A stretch of 64,000 nt of DNA from Chloroflexota bacterium (GTDB lineage: Bacteria > Chloroflexota > Anaerolineae > Aggregatilineales > Phototrophicaceae), in contig JAIUNI010000006.1 of the NCBI GenBank assembly GCA_020161935.1, forward strand, positions 248,001 to 312,000, written 5' to 3'. This document shows positions 32,716 through 41,046 of this stretch, piece after piece. Position 1 is the first letter of the stretch. Each line of letters begins with the position of its first letter. The position numbers and the translations under genes are program-made. The notes beneath the pieces were generated by a model that did no database searches, was not told the origin of the DNA, and was given only the letters and a program-made list of their open reading frames with translations.

Positions 32716-33715
32716 CGATGTAGCTCCCATCTTCATGAACTTGATAGAGGTGGCAGGCGACCAGTTGGTCAGGTTTCACTTCCTGCATCGGTGGCGCGTC
32801 TCGTCGGCAAACATCCATGACGAACGGGCAGCGCAGTTGAAAGATGCAGCCGGGGGGTGGGTTACGGGGGTCATGGGTAATGCCCTCGGTGATTTTGAGC
32901 GGCTTGCGTTCCTTGAGTGAGGGTACCGAGTCGATCAACAATTCGGAGTAAGGATGCTTCGGGTCAGTAAACATATCCTTCACCGGGGCGATTTCGACGA
33001 TTTTCCCCGCGTACATCACGGCGATACGGTCTACCATTTGAGCCATCAGCCCCATGTCATGACCGATCATAATCATCGAGACACCCAGCGCTTCTTTAAC
33101 CCGCAGCATCGTTTGTGCTACGACCCGCTGCACCACCACGTCAAGCGCACTGGTCGACTCGTCGGCAACGATAACCGTTGGGTTCAACGCAATCGCCATC
33201 GCGATACAAACGCGCTGCTTCATACCGCCGCTTAACTCGTGCGGGTACAGTTCATAGACGCGCCCCGGCAGCCCGACCAGCGACAGCAGTTCTAAAATGC
33301 GCGGCTTGAGGCGTTTGCGGTCATACTTTTTCTCATGCGCGAGGATCACATCGGCGATCTGGTCACTCACCTTCATCGTCGGGTTGAGTGAGTTCATCGC
33401 CCCTTGCGGGATCAGTGCCAGTTTCACCCAGCGCATCGCCCGCAGTTCCTTATCGGGCAGTCCGAGGAGGTTTTCGCCCTCAAGCATCACCTCGCCATCC
33501 ACGATGCGCCCCGGCGGCGTAACCAGTTGTAAGATGCCCATCGCGGCGGTTGATTTGCCGCAGCCGGATTCGCCTACGAGTCCCAGCGTCTCGCCTTCAT
33601 AAAGATTAAAGTCGATGCCGTCAACCGCCAGCACATCGCCCTTTGGCGTTTCGTAATACACACGCAAATTGCGTACTTTCAGGACAGGATTTCGCTCTTG
33701 TTCGTGTTTATTCAT
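32687..33715 (-). CDS. Opp/Dpp-type ABC transporter ATPase (OppD-like)
   Basis: This 342-residue ATPase has Walker A GESGCGKST, signature LSGGMKQR, Walker B VIVADESTSALD (Ser where Pro is commoner), switch HD in MIGHDMGL, and a C-terminal Opp-type tail including CIFQLRCPFVMDVC. ATG 33715 is preceded by GGAAGTGGG. It follows the OppC-like gene by 13 bases and overlaps the OppF-like gene by 29. It forms the heterodimeric motor of the importer. Confidence 0.92.
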   Translation of the reverse strand: MNKHEQERNPVLKVRNLRVYYETPKGDVLAVDGIDFNLYEGETLGLVGESGCGKSTAAMGILQLVTPPGRIVDGEVMLEGENLLGLPDKELRAMRWVKLALIPQGAMNSLNPTMKVSDQIADVILAHEKKYDRKRLKPRILELLSLVGLPGRVYELYPHELSGGMKQRVCIAMAIALNPTVIVADESTSALDVVVQRVVAQTMLRVKEALGVSMIMIGHDMGLMAQMVDRIAVMYAGKIVEIAPVKDMFTDPKHPYSELLIDSVPSLKERKPLKITEGITHDPRNPPPGCIFQLRCPFVMDVCRRDAPPMQEVKPDQLVACHLYQVHEDGSYIDVRDVVGNP

Positions 33716-33728
33716 TTCCCACTTCCAT

Positions 33729-34685
33729 TTACTGCGATGATTGGCGTAGGCGCGGGTTAGCGATTTCGTCAAAGCCCAGGTTGGTCAGCAGCAGGCCAAT
33801 GAACATGAGCGCCAGCAGCAGGGTCGGGAAACCCCACCACCACCACATATTACGCAGCAGCGCCGCCGAGCCAATGGCGAAGTAGATCGTGCCGCCCAGT
33901 GTCGGGACACGCTGCGGGCCGAGGCCAAGCGTTTCAAGGCCGACAGCCGCGAGGATCGCGCCGGTAGCGTTGCCGATGAAGCTGGCGAACAGGTACGGGA
34001 TCAAGTTTGGCATGATCTCGCGGAACATGATCGAAAATGTTGACGCGCCCGAAAGCCGTGCCATCTTCACGTAGCCGCTTTCCCGCATCGACAAGACCTG
34101 TGCGCGGATCAAGCGGGTAGGGTGGGGCCATGCGAACAGCGCGATCAGCAGCGCCATTGTGGAGAGTTCAATCTGTTTGAGCACTGATTGAATAACGATC
34201 AGCACCATCAGCGTGGGTATCGTGATCGTGACATCCGAAATGATGCGGATAAAGTCATCCACCCGCCCGCCGATGAACCCCGCTGAAAAGCCGAGGATGA
34301 TGCCGACCGTCATGCCCACACCGGCGGCGATCACACCAATCAGGAAGGAGTTGGGTGCGCCGACGATAATCAGCGCCAGCATATCGCGTCCGCTGTTCTC
34401 GGTACCGAGCGGATGTTCCCATGTCCCGGCTTGCCCGCGTGAATTTACGAAGCCGGGCGGGGGTAAATTCAGGGGCGAAGTCGCCGTAAACGCGAGGTTC
34501 GTATCCCAGAATAAACGGCCAATGATGCCCAGCAGCAGAATAGCCGTAATGATCGAAATCCCGGTGATGAGTTTGGTATTCAGCCACGGCGTATCCCAAC
34601 GGTTGAATCGCCCCATTGTTTTTGCCTTAGGGGCTTGCGTGGGCAGTACAACCATCTTGTCAGGACTAGTATTTGTTGTCGTCAT
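33729..34685 (-). CDS. Opp/Dpp-type ABC transporter permease (OppC-like)
   Basis: This 318-residue membrane protein has an N-terminal cytoplasmic stretch, a first membrane helix (about 38-58), a periplasmic loop containing the typical HPLGTENSGRDMLALIIVGA segment, then five more helices and the EAA-like loop (about SGASTFSIMFREIMPN) that contacts the ATPases. It pairs with the OppB-like permease encoded 2 bases upstream. This is the OppC layout, with the long loop after helix 1. Confidence 0.92.
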   Translation of the reverse strand: MTTTNTSPDKMVVLPTQAPKAKTMGRFNRWDTPWLNTKLITGISIITAILLLGIIGRLFWDTNLAFTATSPLNLPPPGFVNSRGQAGTWEHPLGTENSGRDMLALIIVGAPNSFLIGVIAAGVGMTVGIILGFSAGFIGGRVDDFIRIISDVTITIPTLMVLIVIQSVLKQIELSTMALLIALFAWPHPTRLIRAQVLSMRESGYVKMARLSGASTFSIMFREIMPNLIPYLFASFIGNATGAILAAVGLETLGLGPQRVPTLGGTIYFAIGSAALLRNMWWWWGFPTLLLALMFIGLLLTNLGFDEIANPRLRQSSQ

Positions 34686-34687
34686 GG

Positions 34688-35698
34688 CTAGCTTCTTTCA
34701 TGGGAAATACGCGGATCGATCAAGGGATAAACGAGGTCGATGATTAAAACAGCCAGCGCCGTCAGCACAATGAGGAAAAATGAAGTGCCTTGTATAACCG
34801 CGAAATCTTGGTTACGGATCGCCGTAAAGATGACGCTGCCCATACCTTGATAAACGAAGATGTACTCTACCAGCACTTGCCCGCTGATGAGCGTCCCCAG
34901 TGTGATCGCGAATGCCGTAATTTGGGGCAAAATGGCGTTGCGTACCATGTAGCGGTAAAGCACATAAAACGGGTTCAGCCCTTTAGCACGCGCGAGGTGC
35001 ATATAATCTTCACCCTCGACGGTAATCATCATGCCGCGCATACCCAGCGCCCAATAGCCAAAACTCACAATAACAATGGCGAGTGCTGGCAGCGTACCGT
35101 GGTGGATAACACTACCAATGAACTCCAGAGTGAGTCCCGGCTTCATCCCACGCCCATAAGAGCCGCTGAGAGGGAACCAATCGAGCAGAAATGCGAAAAT
35201 GTAGAGCAAAAAAATCGCTGCCAGAATCGACGGCAGTGATGTAAAAACCATGCCAACGGGGATAAGAAGTTTAGCTAATCGCGGTGTCCCACGCCATGCC
35301 ATCAACGCGCCCAAGAAATTACCGAGCAAAAAGGTGATGGAGGTCGCGAGAAGTAACAAGCCGAGTGTCCACGGCAGCGCTTGACCAACAATTTGGCTGA
35401 CCGGCGTGGGGAAATAAGCCAATGAGTAACCGAAGTCGAACCGGATAATATTGCCGAGGTAACGAACGTACTGTACTGGAAGGGGGTCGTTCAGCCCGAA
35501 ACGTTCACGCCAACCTTCAATAATCGCGGCGGAATTTTCGACGCTGCCACCCTGTTGGATCATGCGCCCGACCATAGCCGTAATGGGGTCACCGGGGGCA
35601 AGCCGGGGAATAAGCCAGATCACAGTTGCCGCGATCCAAATCGTCAAAAAAAAGATTGCCAAACGCCTCAAAAAATAACCAATTGTTATACCACCCAT
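34688..35698 (-). CDS. Opp/Dpp-type ABC transporter permease (OppB-like)
   Basis: This 336-residue membrane protein has a first helix at about 12-31, a periplasmic domain with the characteristic PGDPI and ERFGLNDPLPVQYVRYL segments, then five helices. The EAA-like loop is AKGLNPFYVLYRYMVRNAILP. ATG 35698 is preceded by AGAGG. It is separated from the binding-protein gene by about 80 bases holding a strong hairpin, which would allow the binding protein to be made in excess. Confidence 0.92.
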   Translation of the reverse strand: MGGITIGYFLRRLAIFFLTIWIAATVIWLIPRLAPGDPITAMVGRMIQQGGSVENSAAIIEGWRERFGLNDPLPVQYVRYLGNIIRFDFGYSLAYFPTPVSQIVGQALPWTLGLLLLATSITFLLGNFLGALMAWRGTPRLAKLLIPVGMVFTSLPSILAAIFLLYIFAFLLDWFPLSGSYGRGMKPGLTLEFIGSVIHHGTLPALAIVIVSFGYWALGMRGMMITVEGEDYMHLARAKGLNPFYVLYRYMVRNAILPQITAFAITLGTLISGQVLVEYIFVYQGMGSVIFTAIRNQDFAVIQGTSFFLIVLTALAVLIIDLVYPLIDPRISHERS

Positions 35699-35735
35699 GA
35701 GGATCCTCTTTTAAACTGCATAGCTTGTAAGGGCA

Positions 35736-35760
35736 AGGGGCGGGAATTTCCCGCCCCTTA
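35736..35760 (-). terminator. Intra-operon stem-loop
   Basis: The perfect 10-bp stem AAGGGGCGGG / CCCGCCCCTT around a 5-base loop lies between the binding-protein and permease genes. It has no long U-run on the minus strand, so partial termination or mRNA stabilisation is more likely than full termination. Such structures are common after binding-protein genes in ABC operons. Confidence 0.7.
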
Positions 35761-35778
35761 TGGTTGCTTAGTTAGTTA

Positions 35779-37542
35779 CTAAGAACCGGCCTTGTGCAAG
35801 TTGAGGATGATTTGATGGGTGCTGTTCCACCACGTCGCAGGATGGTTGTAGTTGTTCGTTTGTGTCGGCCAACCCGTCCAGTAGGTCGTGTCGAACGGAA
35901 CCAACTTCGAAGCCTGTACCAGCGGAATGAACGGGGTTTCGTCGAAAATGTACTTGTACGCTTCGAGAACCAACGGCTGAATTTGCGGGTCGCCCAAAGG
36001 CAGAACGCCGATTTGATCGACGATAGCGCTGTAGGCCTTCGCGCCTTCGGTGTTCCAGCGCGGGTTGTTGCCCGAAGCACGATCACCAATCGGTACATAG
36101 AAGCTGGTGTTCAGGCGGTTCATCGAGTTCCACGGTTCGTTGACGGAACCGCAGTTGTCCCAGTTGTAAGCAATACCGAAGTTACCGAAGCCGCGGTTGT
36201 CATTCGCTGTGGTTTCCGTCAGCGGTTGAGCCGTTGCGTCGACACCGGCAGCGCGTAGTTGTTCGACCACGACATTGACGGTACGGACGTATTCGATACT
36301 GTTCTGGTTCACTTCAATCGGGGCGGCCAATGTCGCGCCGTCTTTTTCATAGATACCGTCGCCGTTCTTGGCGTAACCGGCGGCTTCAATCAAAGCCTGA
36401 GCGGCTGGGACATCACCATCGGGGTTCGCGCCCATGCCGGCTGCGACAATCGCGTCAATGTAAGGTGCCATACCGCCGTACTGGACGAACAGTGTCTTGG
36501 AAGGCGTTGTCGTGCCTTCGTAGGCCACTTCCACAATCTGGTTGCGGTTGATAATCAAGCTAATGGCTTTACGCAGATTTGCATCATCCCACGGCGCAAC
36601 TTCCGTATTGAAGGAAATTTCACGCGGGCAGGGGTCGGCCCAAGCGTAGGGCAGGCTGTCCGTCCAAGCAATAACGTTCGGGTTACGCGCCTGAATAGCC
36701 TCAAACGCGCCCAGTGTGATATTCATCGAGCTGTCAAGCTGGCTGTCCGACATCAGCAGTGCTTTGTTTTCCTCAGAACCGGTGATGGCGAAAATGACGC
36801 GCAGCGGCTCTGGCAGTGCGTGCCAGCCTGTTGCTGCACCCCACCAGTTGTCGTCACGATCCCAGACGAAGTTCGTCGGGCTGGCGCTCACCAGCTTATA
36901 CGGCCCGGTACCGAGCGGCCAACCTTTTTCGGGGTCGTAGTTGGTGAACGTGAAGGGGTCTTGGCCTTCAAACACGTGCTTCGGCAGAATGTTGTTGTTG
37001 CCCCAAATACGAACCGAGAAGTAGTCCAACTGGAAGCGCGGGTTCGGAGCTTTCAGGTTGAACTGGACCGTCAGGTCATCAACCTTCTCGATGCTCTCGA
37101 CCCATTGCTGGGTGTTCGCCGCTTCGTTCAGGGTGACGGTTTCGTCGTCCAACAGCGTCTGGAACGTGAACACCACGTCATCGGCACTGTACGGTACGCC
37201 GTCTGACCACTTCACGCCCTCGCGAATTTTCAGTGTCCAGACATCCTGTGCTTCGTTCGGGGTAAAACTTTCGCCCAACCACGGCTGAATTTCACCGGTT
37301 TCGTAGTTCAGAATGAACAACGGTTCCCACATGAGCTGGTGAGCGCCTTGGTTACGCGCGGTACCCGGAACCAACCAGTTAAAGTTTTCGGGGTTAGGAA
37401 TAGGGTCTTGACTGTCAATGTCGATGATGACCGTGTCTTCGCGGGCAACAGACCCGTCCTGTGCGAACACCTGAACGCTGGCAGGAATGATGAAGACCAA
37501 AAGTAGTGCTGCGAGGAAAAGACGCTTAAAACGTAGATTCAT
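35779..37542 (-). CDS. Opp/Dpp-type extracellular solute-binding protein (SBP_bac_5)
   Basis: This 587-residue family 5 binding protein has a signal peptide at about 1-27 (LFLAALLLVFIIPASVQVFAQ, no lipobox Cys). The family core follows: PWLGESFTPNEAQDVWTLKIREGVKWSDGVPYSADDVVFT near residues 85-130 (in several blocks), WPLGTGPYKLV, and ANLRKAISLIINRNQIVE. It captures the substrate and delivers it to the permeases. Family 5 proteins bind peptides or, as known in Thermotoga, mannosides and other oligosaccharides; the neighbouring GH38 gene favours a glycan. AGGAG precedes ATG 37542. An IS lies 33 bases upstream. Confidence 0.92.
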   Translation of the reverse strand: MNLRFKRLFLAALLLVFIIPASVQVFAQDGSVAREDTVIIDIDSQDPIPNPENFNWLVPGTARNQGAHQLMWEPLFILNYETGEIQPWLGESFTPNEAQDVWTLKIREGVKWSDGVPYSADDVVFTFQTLLDDETVTLNEAANTQQWVESIEKVDDLTVQFNLKAPNPRFQLDYFSVRIWGNNNILPKHVFEGQDPFTFTNYDPEKGWPLGTGPYKLVSASPTNFVWDRDDNWWGAATGWHALPEPLRVIFAITGSEENKALLMSDSQLDSSMNITLGAFEAIQARNPNVIAWTDSLPYAWADPCPREISFNTEVAPWDDANLRKAISLIINRNQIVEVAYEGTTTPSKTLFVQYGGMAPYIDAIVAAGMGANPDGDVPAAQALIEAAGYAKNGDGIYEKDGATLAAPIEVNQNSIEYVRTVNVVVEQLRAAGVDATAQPLTETTANDNRGFGNFGIAYNWDNCGSVNEPWNSMNRLNTSFYVPIGDRASGNNPRWNTEGAKAYSAIVDQIGVLPLGDPQIQPLVLEAYKYIFDETPFIPLVQASKLVPFDTTYWTGWPTQTNNYNHPATWWNSTHQIILNLHKAGS

Positions 37543-37575
37543 TATACTTCTCCTAAAGGCTAAATAGTTACGAAC

Positions 37576-38793
37576 TAGGGCAAACGCATATCAAACCTCA
37601 AGAGTTGGGGAACAAAGGACTTTGAGTAAATAATCATTATTCCAGCCCGCCATTTTGCGTTTGGCAGCGATGCCGACTTTGCTAGAATGTTCACTCTTCA
37701 ACAAGTTGAGAGCAATATGGCGCATAACGGCCATGTTTTGTGGGGCATGGTCTTTACGAATACGGGACGCATCTTCTCGAAACGCAATGTCGAGTACCCA
37801 GTGCAAACCATTTTCAATTTGCCAATGGTCACGGATCGCACTGAGGAAATCATCGGCGTTTGCATCCCAACTACTGATAAAGTAGCGGGTGCTGATTTCC
37901 GTTTTTTGAGGAGTGGTGCGAACCGTAACCAATTTCACCAATGTCTTTAAGTGCTTCCAAGCCCCTGCTCGGCGTAGATAATCGCGATATTCACTTTCTT
38001 TGACCACAAAAATGTGTCGAAACTCGTCTCGACCGTGCGCCTCAGAGTGGTCTTTAACTGTTTCAAAGATCACCCCTTCATAATTAGTCTGCTCAAAGCC
38101 CTCAAAAAGTAAGTGTAAATCCGCATAAACCGTCCCCTGATTTCGCTTGACCGCAAAAATGTAGTCCGCGCCTGCCTCGACAATCACATTGGCTAAGTGC
38201 GTTTGCGTATTGAGCGCATCGACTGTCACCACACAGCCCGTAATATCGAGACGCGAAACTAATTCTGGGATGGCGGTTATTTCATTGGATTTCTCATCCA
38301 CCTTCTTCTGCCCTAAAACCAGTCGATTGTCTTTTGCCCAGGCACTTACCATCCAGATACCGGGACGTTTGGATGCTTTTTCCTCACTTCCTCGCAACTT
38401 CTTCCCGTCAAAGGCAATAATTTCGCCTGCGCTGACTTGGCATAAACTGGATGTCCATTTCAGAAATGCCTCTTGAAAAGCGCTTTCGTCTAGCCAGCGA
38501 AATACACGCCCAAAGGTATCATGGGACGGTATCCCATTTTCTAACGCTAAAAACTGTTTGAGCCATTCTTCCTTTGCCAAACCAAAACGCTCGATTTCTG
38601 TAAACGTATCCGCTCCACATATCACACCCAATATCGCTATCATGAGTACATTGATGAGCGGGTGGTCTCGATTTTTCTCTATTCTGGGGTCTTCTAATTC
38701 TGAAAAGTACGTAAATAGGTCGGTCTTGGGTAACATGGCAAGTCCTTTTTCTTGCCATTATCCTCCGTTAACATTTGATATGCGATTGCCCTA
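37576..38793 (-). mobile_element. ISAs1-family insertion sequence, complete
   Basis: This 1218-bp element has imperfect terminal repeats: TAGGGCAAACGCATATCAAA at the left and, inverted at the right, TAGGGCAATCGCATATCAAA (one mismatch). It is flanked by the 9-bp direct repeat GTTACGAAC at 37567-37575 and 38794-38802. It holds one intact transposase gene. It sits between the GntR/LacI-type regulator gene and the binding-protein gene; removing it and one repeat copy would leave these two co-directional genes about 61 bases apart. Confidence 0.93.
37591..38736 (-). CDS. ISAs1-family transposase
   Basis: This 381-residue intact transposase has the family's N-terminal domain (LFTYFSELEDPRIEKNRDHPLINVL in the first 35 residues), then a DDE catalytic domain. 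Candidate acidic residues lie in IIAFDGKKLRGS, VVTVDALNTQ, and the YFISS...HWQIENGLHWVLD segment, whose Glu is characteristic. Length is normal for the family and there is no frameshift, so the element may still be active. It is transcribed in the same direction as the operon it interrupts. Confidence 0.94.
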   Translation of the reverse strand: MLPKTDLFTYFSELEDPRIEKNRDHPLINVLMIAILGVICGADTFTEIERFGLAKEEWLKQFLALENGIPSHDTFGRVFRWLDESAFQEAFLKWTSSLCQVSAGEIIAFDGKKLRGSEEKASKRPGIWMVSAWAKDNRLVLGQKKVDEKSNEITAIPELVSRLDITGCVVTVDALNTQTHLANVIVEAGADYIFAVKRNQGTVYADLHLLFEGFEQTNYEGVIFETVKDHSEAHGRDEFRHIFVVKESEYRDYLRRAGAWKHLKTLVKLVTVRTTPQKTEISTRYFISSWDANADDFLSAIRDHWQIENGLHWVLDIAFREDASRIRKDHAPQNMAVMRHIALNLLKSEHSSKVGIAAKRKMAGWNNDYLLKVLCSPTLEV

Positions 38794-38830
38794 GTTACGA
38801 ACAATCGAGCAGATGTATTCTCATCAATAA

Positions 38831-40003
38831 TTACGAACCTCCTTTGCTGTTACCCGAGTAATTTGCCGTTGAACTTCTGATGCGAAGCTCAGTCGAGAGG
38901 ACTTCAAGTTTGTTGGTTTCGCGCTTCGTATCGATACGGTCAAGCAGCAGTTGTGCAGCCGTTTTACCGATAGCGAATGGATCTTGGGCGACCGTGGTGA
39001 GAGGCGGATCAAGATGTGCAGCGAGTTCAATATCATCAAATCCGGCGATTGATATATCGTCCGGGACATTTAGCCGGAGTTGTTTCATCGTCTGCAAGGC
39101 GAAAACCGCTACCCAATCGTTAAGGGCGAAGAAGGCGGTTGGGCGTGGGTGGGCGTTCAGCAGGTAGTCTTTGATTTGTTGGATTTCGAGGCTGTTTTCG
39201 TCAATGGATGACCGCAGCGCATATTTGGCGCTAATTTCGATACCATGTTGGCCGACCAGCCACGGTTCCGAGCTTGGCAGCCCCGCTTCTTCAAGCGAAT
39301 CGCAGTACGCGCGGTAGCGTTCCATAACTGGCGAAACTTCCACCATGTCATGACTTAAAAAGACGATATGCTGATGTCCGAGGTTAATAAAATGCCGCAT
39401 CAGCGCACGAGCGCCAGCATAATTATCACTGGTGACAAAATCACAGTGAAAGCCGGGGATTTTACGATCCATCAGCACGATTGGCGCTTTTAGCTGCTTA
39501 TACCGGTTCGTGAGGGATGGCGTGGATTGTGTTGATTCCGCGTTCGCCCAAAGCAGGACACCGGCGATGCTGTTTTGCTCTAAACTCTCAAGGATGAGGA
39601 GTTCTTCCTCTTGGTTCTTGGCGTTGCTAAAAACGATTTGGTATCCATGAGCGCGTGCTTCTTGTTCGGCACCGTTCAGCATCAGGAGGTGGTTTTCAGC
39701 GTCAATCCCGCCCGTGATAAAAGCAATCAGACGGCTGTTATGGGCTTTTGTCGGGGTATAGGTGACGAATGTCCCGCGTCCGGCTTTGCGCTCGATCAAA
39801 CCCTCAATCTCTGCCAGTTGCAGGGCGAGACGAATAGTGCTGCGGCTGATGTCGAGGTGTCCGGTCAGTTCATTCTCGGAAGGGATCCGACTCGCGTTGG
39901 GCCAGCGCCCCGAATGAATCAGTTGCCGGAGTTGGTTGTGCAACTGAACATGCAGCGAAACGAAACTGTCGTCAATTAACGAAATATCAGTAACTTTATT
40001 CAT
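38831..40003 (-). CDS. GntR/LacI-type (AraR-like) transcriptional regulator
   Basis: This 390-residue chimeric regulator has an N-terminal GntR-type winged helix (about residues 15-85: LHNQLRQLIHSGRWPNASRIPSENEL, then ISRSTIRLALQLAEIEGLIERKAGRGTFV). A LacI-type sugar-binding domain follows from about 90 (IAFITGG, VLLWANAES, PIVLMDRK, PTAFFALNDWVAVFAL, ISIAGFDDIELAAHLDPPLTTVAQD). This architecture is that of AraR. It probably represses its own gene and the downstream importer and mannosidase genes until a sugar binds. A strong dyad lies 18 bases upstream of its start. Confidence 0.92.
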   Translation of the reverse strand: MNKVTDISLIDDSFVSLHVQLHNQLRQLIHSGRWPNASRIPSENELTGHLDISRSTIRLALQLAEIEGLIERKAGRGTFVTYTPTKAHNSRLIAFITGGIDAENHLLMLNGAEQEARAHGYQIVFSNAKNQEEELLILESLEQNSIAGVLLWANAESTQSTPSLTNRYKQLKAPIVLMDRKIPGFHCDFVTSDNYAGARALMRHFINLGHQHIVFLSHDMVEVSPVMERYRAYCDSLEEAGLPSSEPWLVGQHGIEISAKYALRSSIDENSLEIQQIKDYLLNAHPRPTAFFALNDWVAVFALQTMKQLRLNVPDDISIAGFDDIELAAHLDPPLTTVAQDPFAIGKTAAQLLLDRIDTKRETNKLEVLSTELRIRSSTANYSGNSKGGS

Positions 40004-40020
40004 AATAAGACTTCATTTTT

Positions 40021-40044
40021 TGTATGTACATACCTGTACATACA
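40021..40044. promoter_or_regulatory. 24-bp operator-like dyad upstream of GntR/LacI regulator
   Basis: The half-sites TGTATGTACA and TGTACATACA are perfect inverted repeats separated by TACC. An overlapping 12-bp perfect palindrome, GTATGTACATAC, lies at 40022-40033. The site sits 18 bases 5' of the regulator start codon. AraR-type regulators are known to bind TTGTACGTACAA-like palindromes, so this is a good candidate for autoregulation. Confidence 0.75.
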
Positions 40045-40220
40045 TTTGAACATAACACCTGAACAAATTTTATGCAAATACCTAAAGTCACTATTTGAGG
40101 GAATGTATGAATAGCTCTTGTAAATGGGACGTTTCGCGACTAGTGCGATGGTGAGGCTTTTTAAGCAGTTGAGGAGGGTTGGTGTCAGATTTTGACGAAC
40201 AGACTTGATCTCCGTAAAAC

Positions 40221-40263
40221 AACAAAGCCTAGTCAGCTATCATGTCTCACTAGGCTCTGTTGT
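40221..40263 (-). terminator. Terminator of small acidic protein gene
   Basis: AGCCTAGT (40226-40233) pairs with ACTAGGCT (40249-40256), extended by flanking ACAA/TTGT pairs. On the minus strand it is followed by TTTGTTGTTTT. It lies 19 bases beyond the gene that ends at 40282. Confidence 0.8.
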
Positions 40264-40281
40264 GACTATAAGCACGATAAC

Positions 40282-40524
40282 CTACGCTGGGTTTTCGCCA
40301 GTATCTTGGTCGTGTACCTCATCTTCCTTTTCTTGTTCAATCGGTTCGCCGTACTTCCCTTTACCATTCGGGTTATTCGGCCATGTATTCTGGCTGTTCA
40401 TGCCGCCTTGGTTGCCCTGCCCCGTTCGCGCTTCTTGCCCGCCCATGCTAGGCTGTCCGCCTTGTGCGCCCTGCGGTGCTTGCTGTGCGGCGTAAGAAGT
40501 CTTTTGAGGATTTCGATCAGCCAT
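40282..40524 (-). CDS. Small hydrophilic Gly/Gln-rich protein
   Basis: This encodes 80 residues from ATG 40524 with GGAGACGAAC upstream. It is low in complexity: a QAPQGAQGGQPSMGGQ stretch, an Asn/Gly segment and an acidic end (EQEKEDEVHDQDTG). It is predicted disordered, with no signal peptide or membrane segment. Its own terminator follows. The composition resembles stress-related hydrophilic proteins, but no family is recognised. Confidence 0.65.
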   Translation of the reverse strand: MADRNPQKTSYAAQQAPQGAQGGQPSMGGQEARTGQGNQGGMNSQNTWPNNPNGKGKYGEPIEQEKEDEVHDQDTGENPA

Positions 40525-40663
40525 GTTCGTCTCCTTCAGGCTCAGATTTGAAGTATCAGTTCTATAAACCACTTTAAAGGGGATACTCAACGAGAGAATG
40601 GGCGAAGCGGATAGTTTATGGATAGGCTGAATCGCAAGAGGCTCATTTCGCACGGTGCTAAGT

Positions 40664-40669
40664 TATAAT
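40664..40669 (+). promoter_or_regulatory. Consensus -10 box (TATAAT)
   Basis: The perfect TATAAT lies 37 bases upstream of the chosen TTG start at 40707. No good -35 box is seen. It overlaps an in-frame ATG at 40668, which argues against that ATG as the start. Confidence 0.45.
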
Positions 40670-40706
40670 GGTGTTTTCCCGTAAGCAAACACAAAGGAAC
40701 AGCGTC

Positions 40707-41024
40707 TTGGAAATTGAATTGGTTGTGGTGCAGTCACCGGATGTTGAAGAATTTAGGGACTCCGTGGGGATCAATCTGGTTGTGCCGGCCACTGGCATCG
40801 CGATTTGTGGCATTTTCGTCTGGGCGAAAAATCAGGCCGATCTCAAAATCTACGAAACGTCGCTCTTGCGGGCGAACGCGCGGCTCTATATTAAAGTCTT
40901 TAAAACGGCGGCTGCCCTCGCCGACCGGTTGGCGGAAAGCGGTGTTCAAACACCGGACGAAATCAAGGACTTACTGGGCAAGACGATCAAGCAGTTTAAC
41001 GAAGTTCATCTGACCTTGAAGTAA
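40707..41024 (+). CDS. Hypothetical protein before nitroreductase
   Basis: This encodes 105 residues from TTG 40707, with AAAGGAA 7 bases upstream; the alternative ATG 40668 overlaps a TATAAT box. It begins with a strand-rich part (LEIELVVVQSPDVEEF), has a hydrophobic segment (LVVPATGIAICGIFVWA), and ends in a helical half (ARLYIKVFKTAAALADRLAESG). The function is unknown. It ends 22 bases before the nitroreductase gene, so the two are probably co-transcribed. Confidence 0.6.
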   Translation: MEIELVVVQSPDVEEFRDSVGINLVVPATGIAICGIFVWAKNQADLKIYETSLLRANARLYIKVFKTAAALADRLAESGVQTPDEIKDLLGKTIKQFNEVHLTLK

Positions 41025-41046
41025 CATCAACGCTGGAGGCATCCCA

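Noticed and set aside
36259..37206. 315-residue open frame opposite to the binding-protein gene
   Set aside because: Shadow; the minus strand encodes a well-supported family 5 binding protein.
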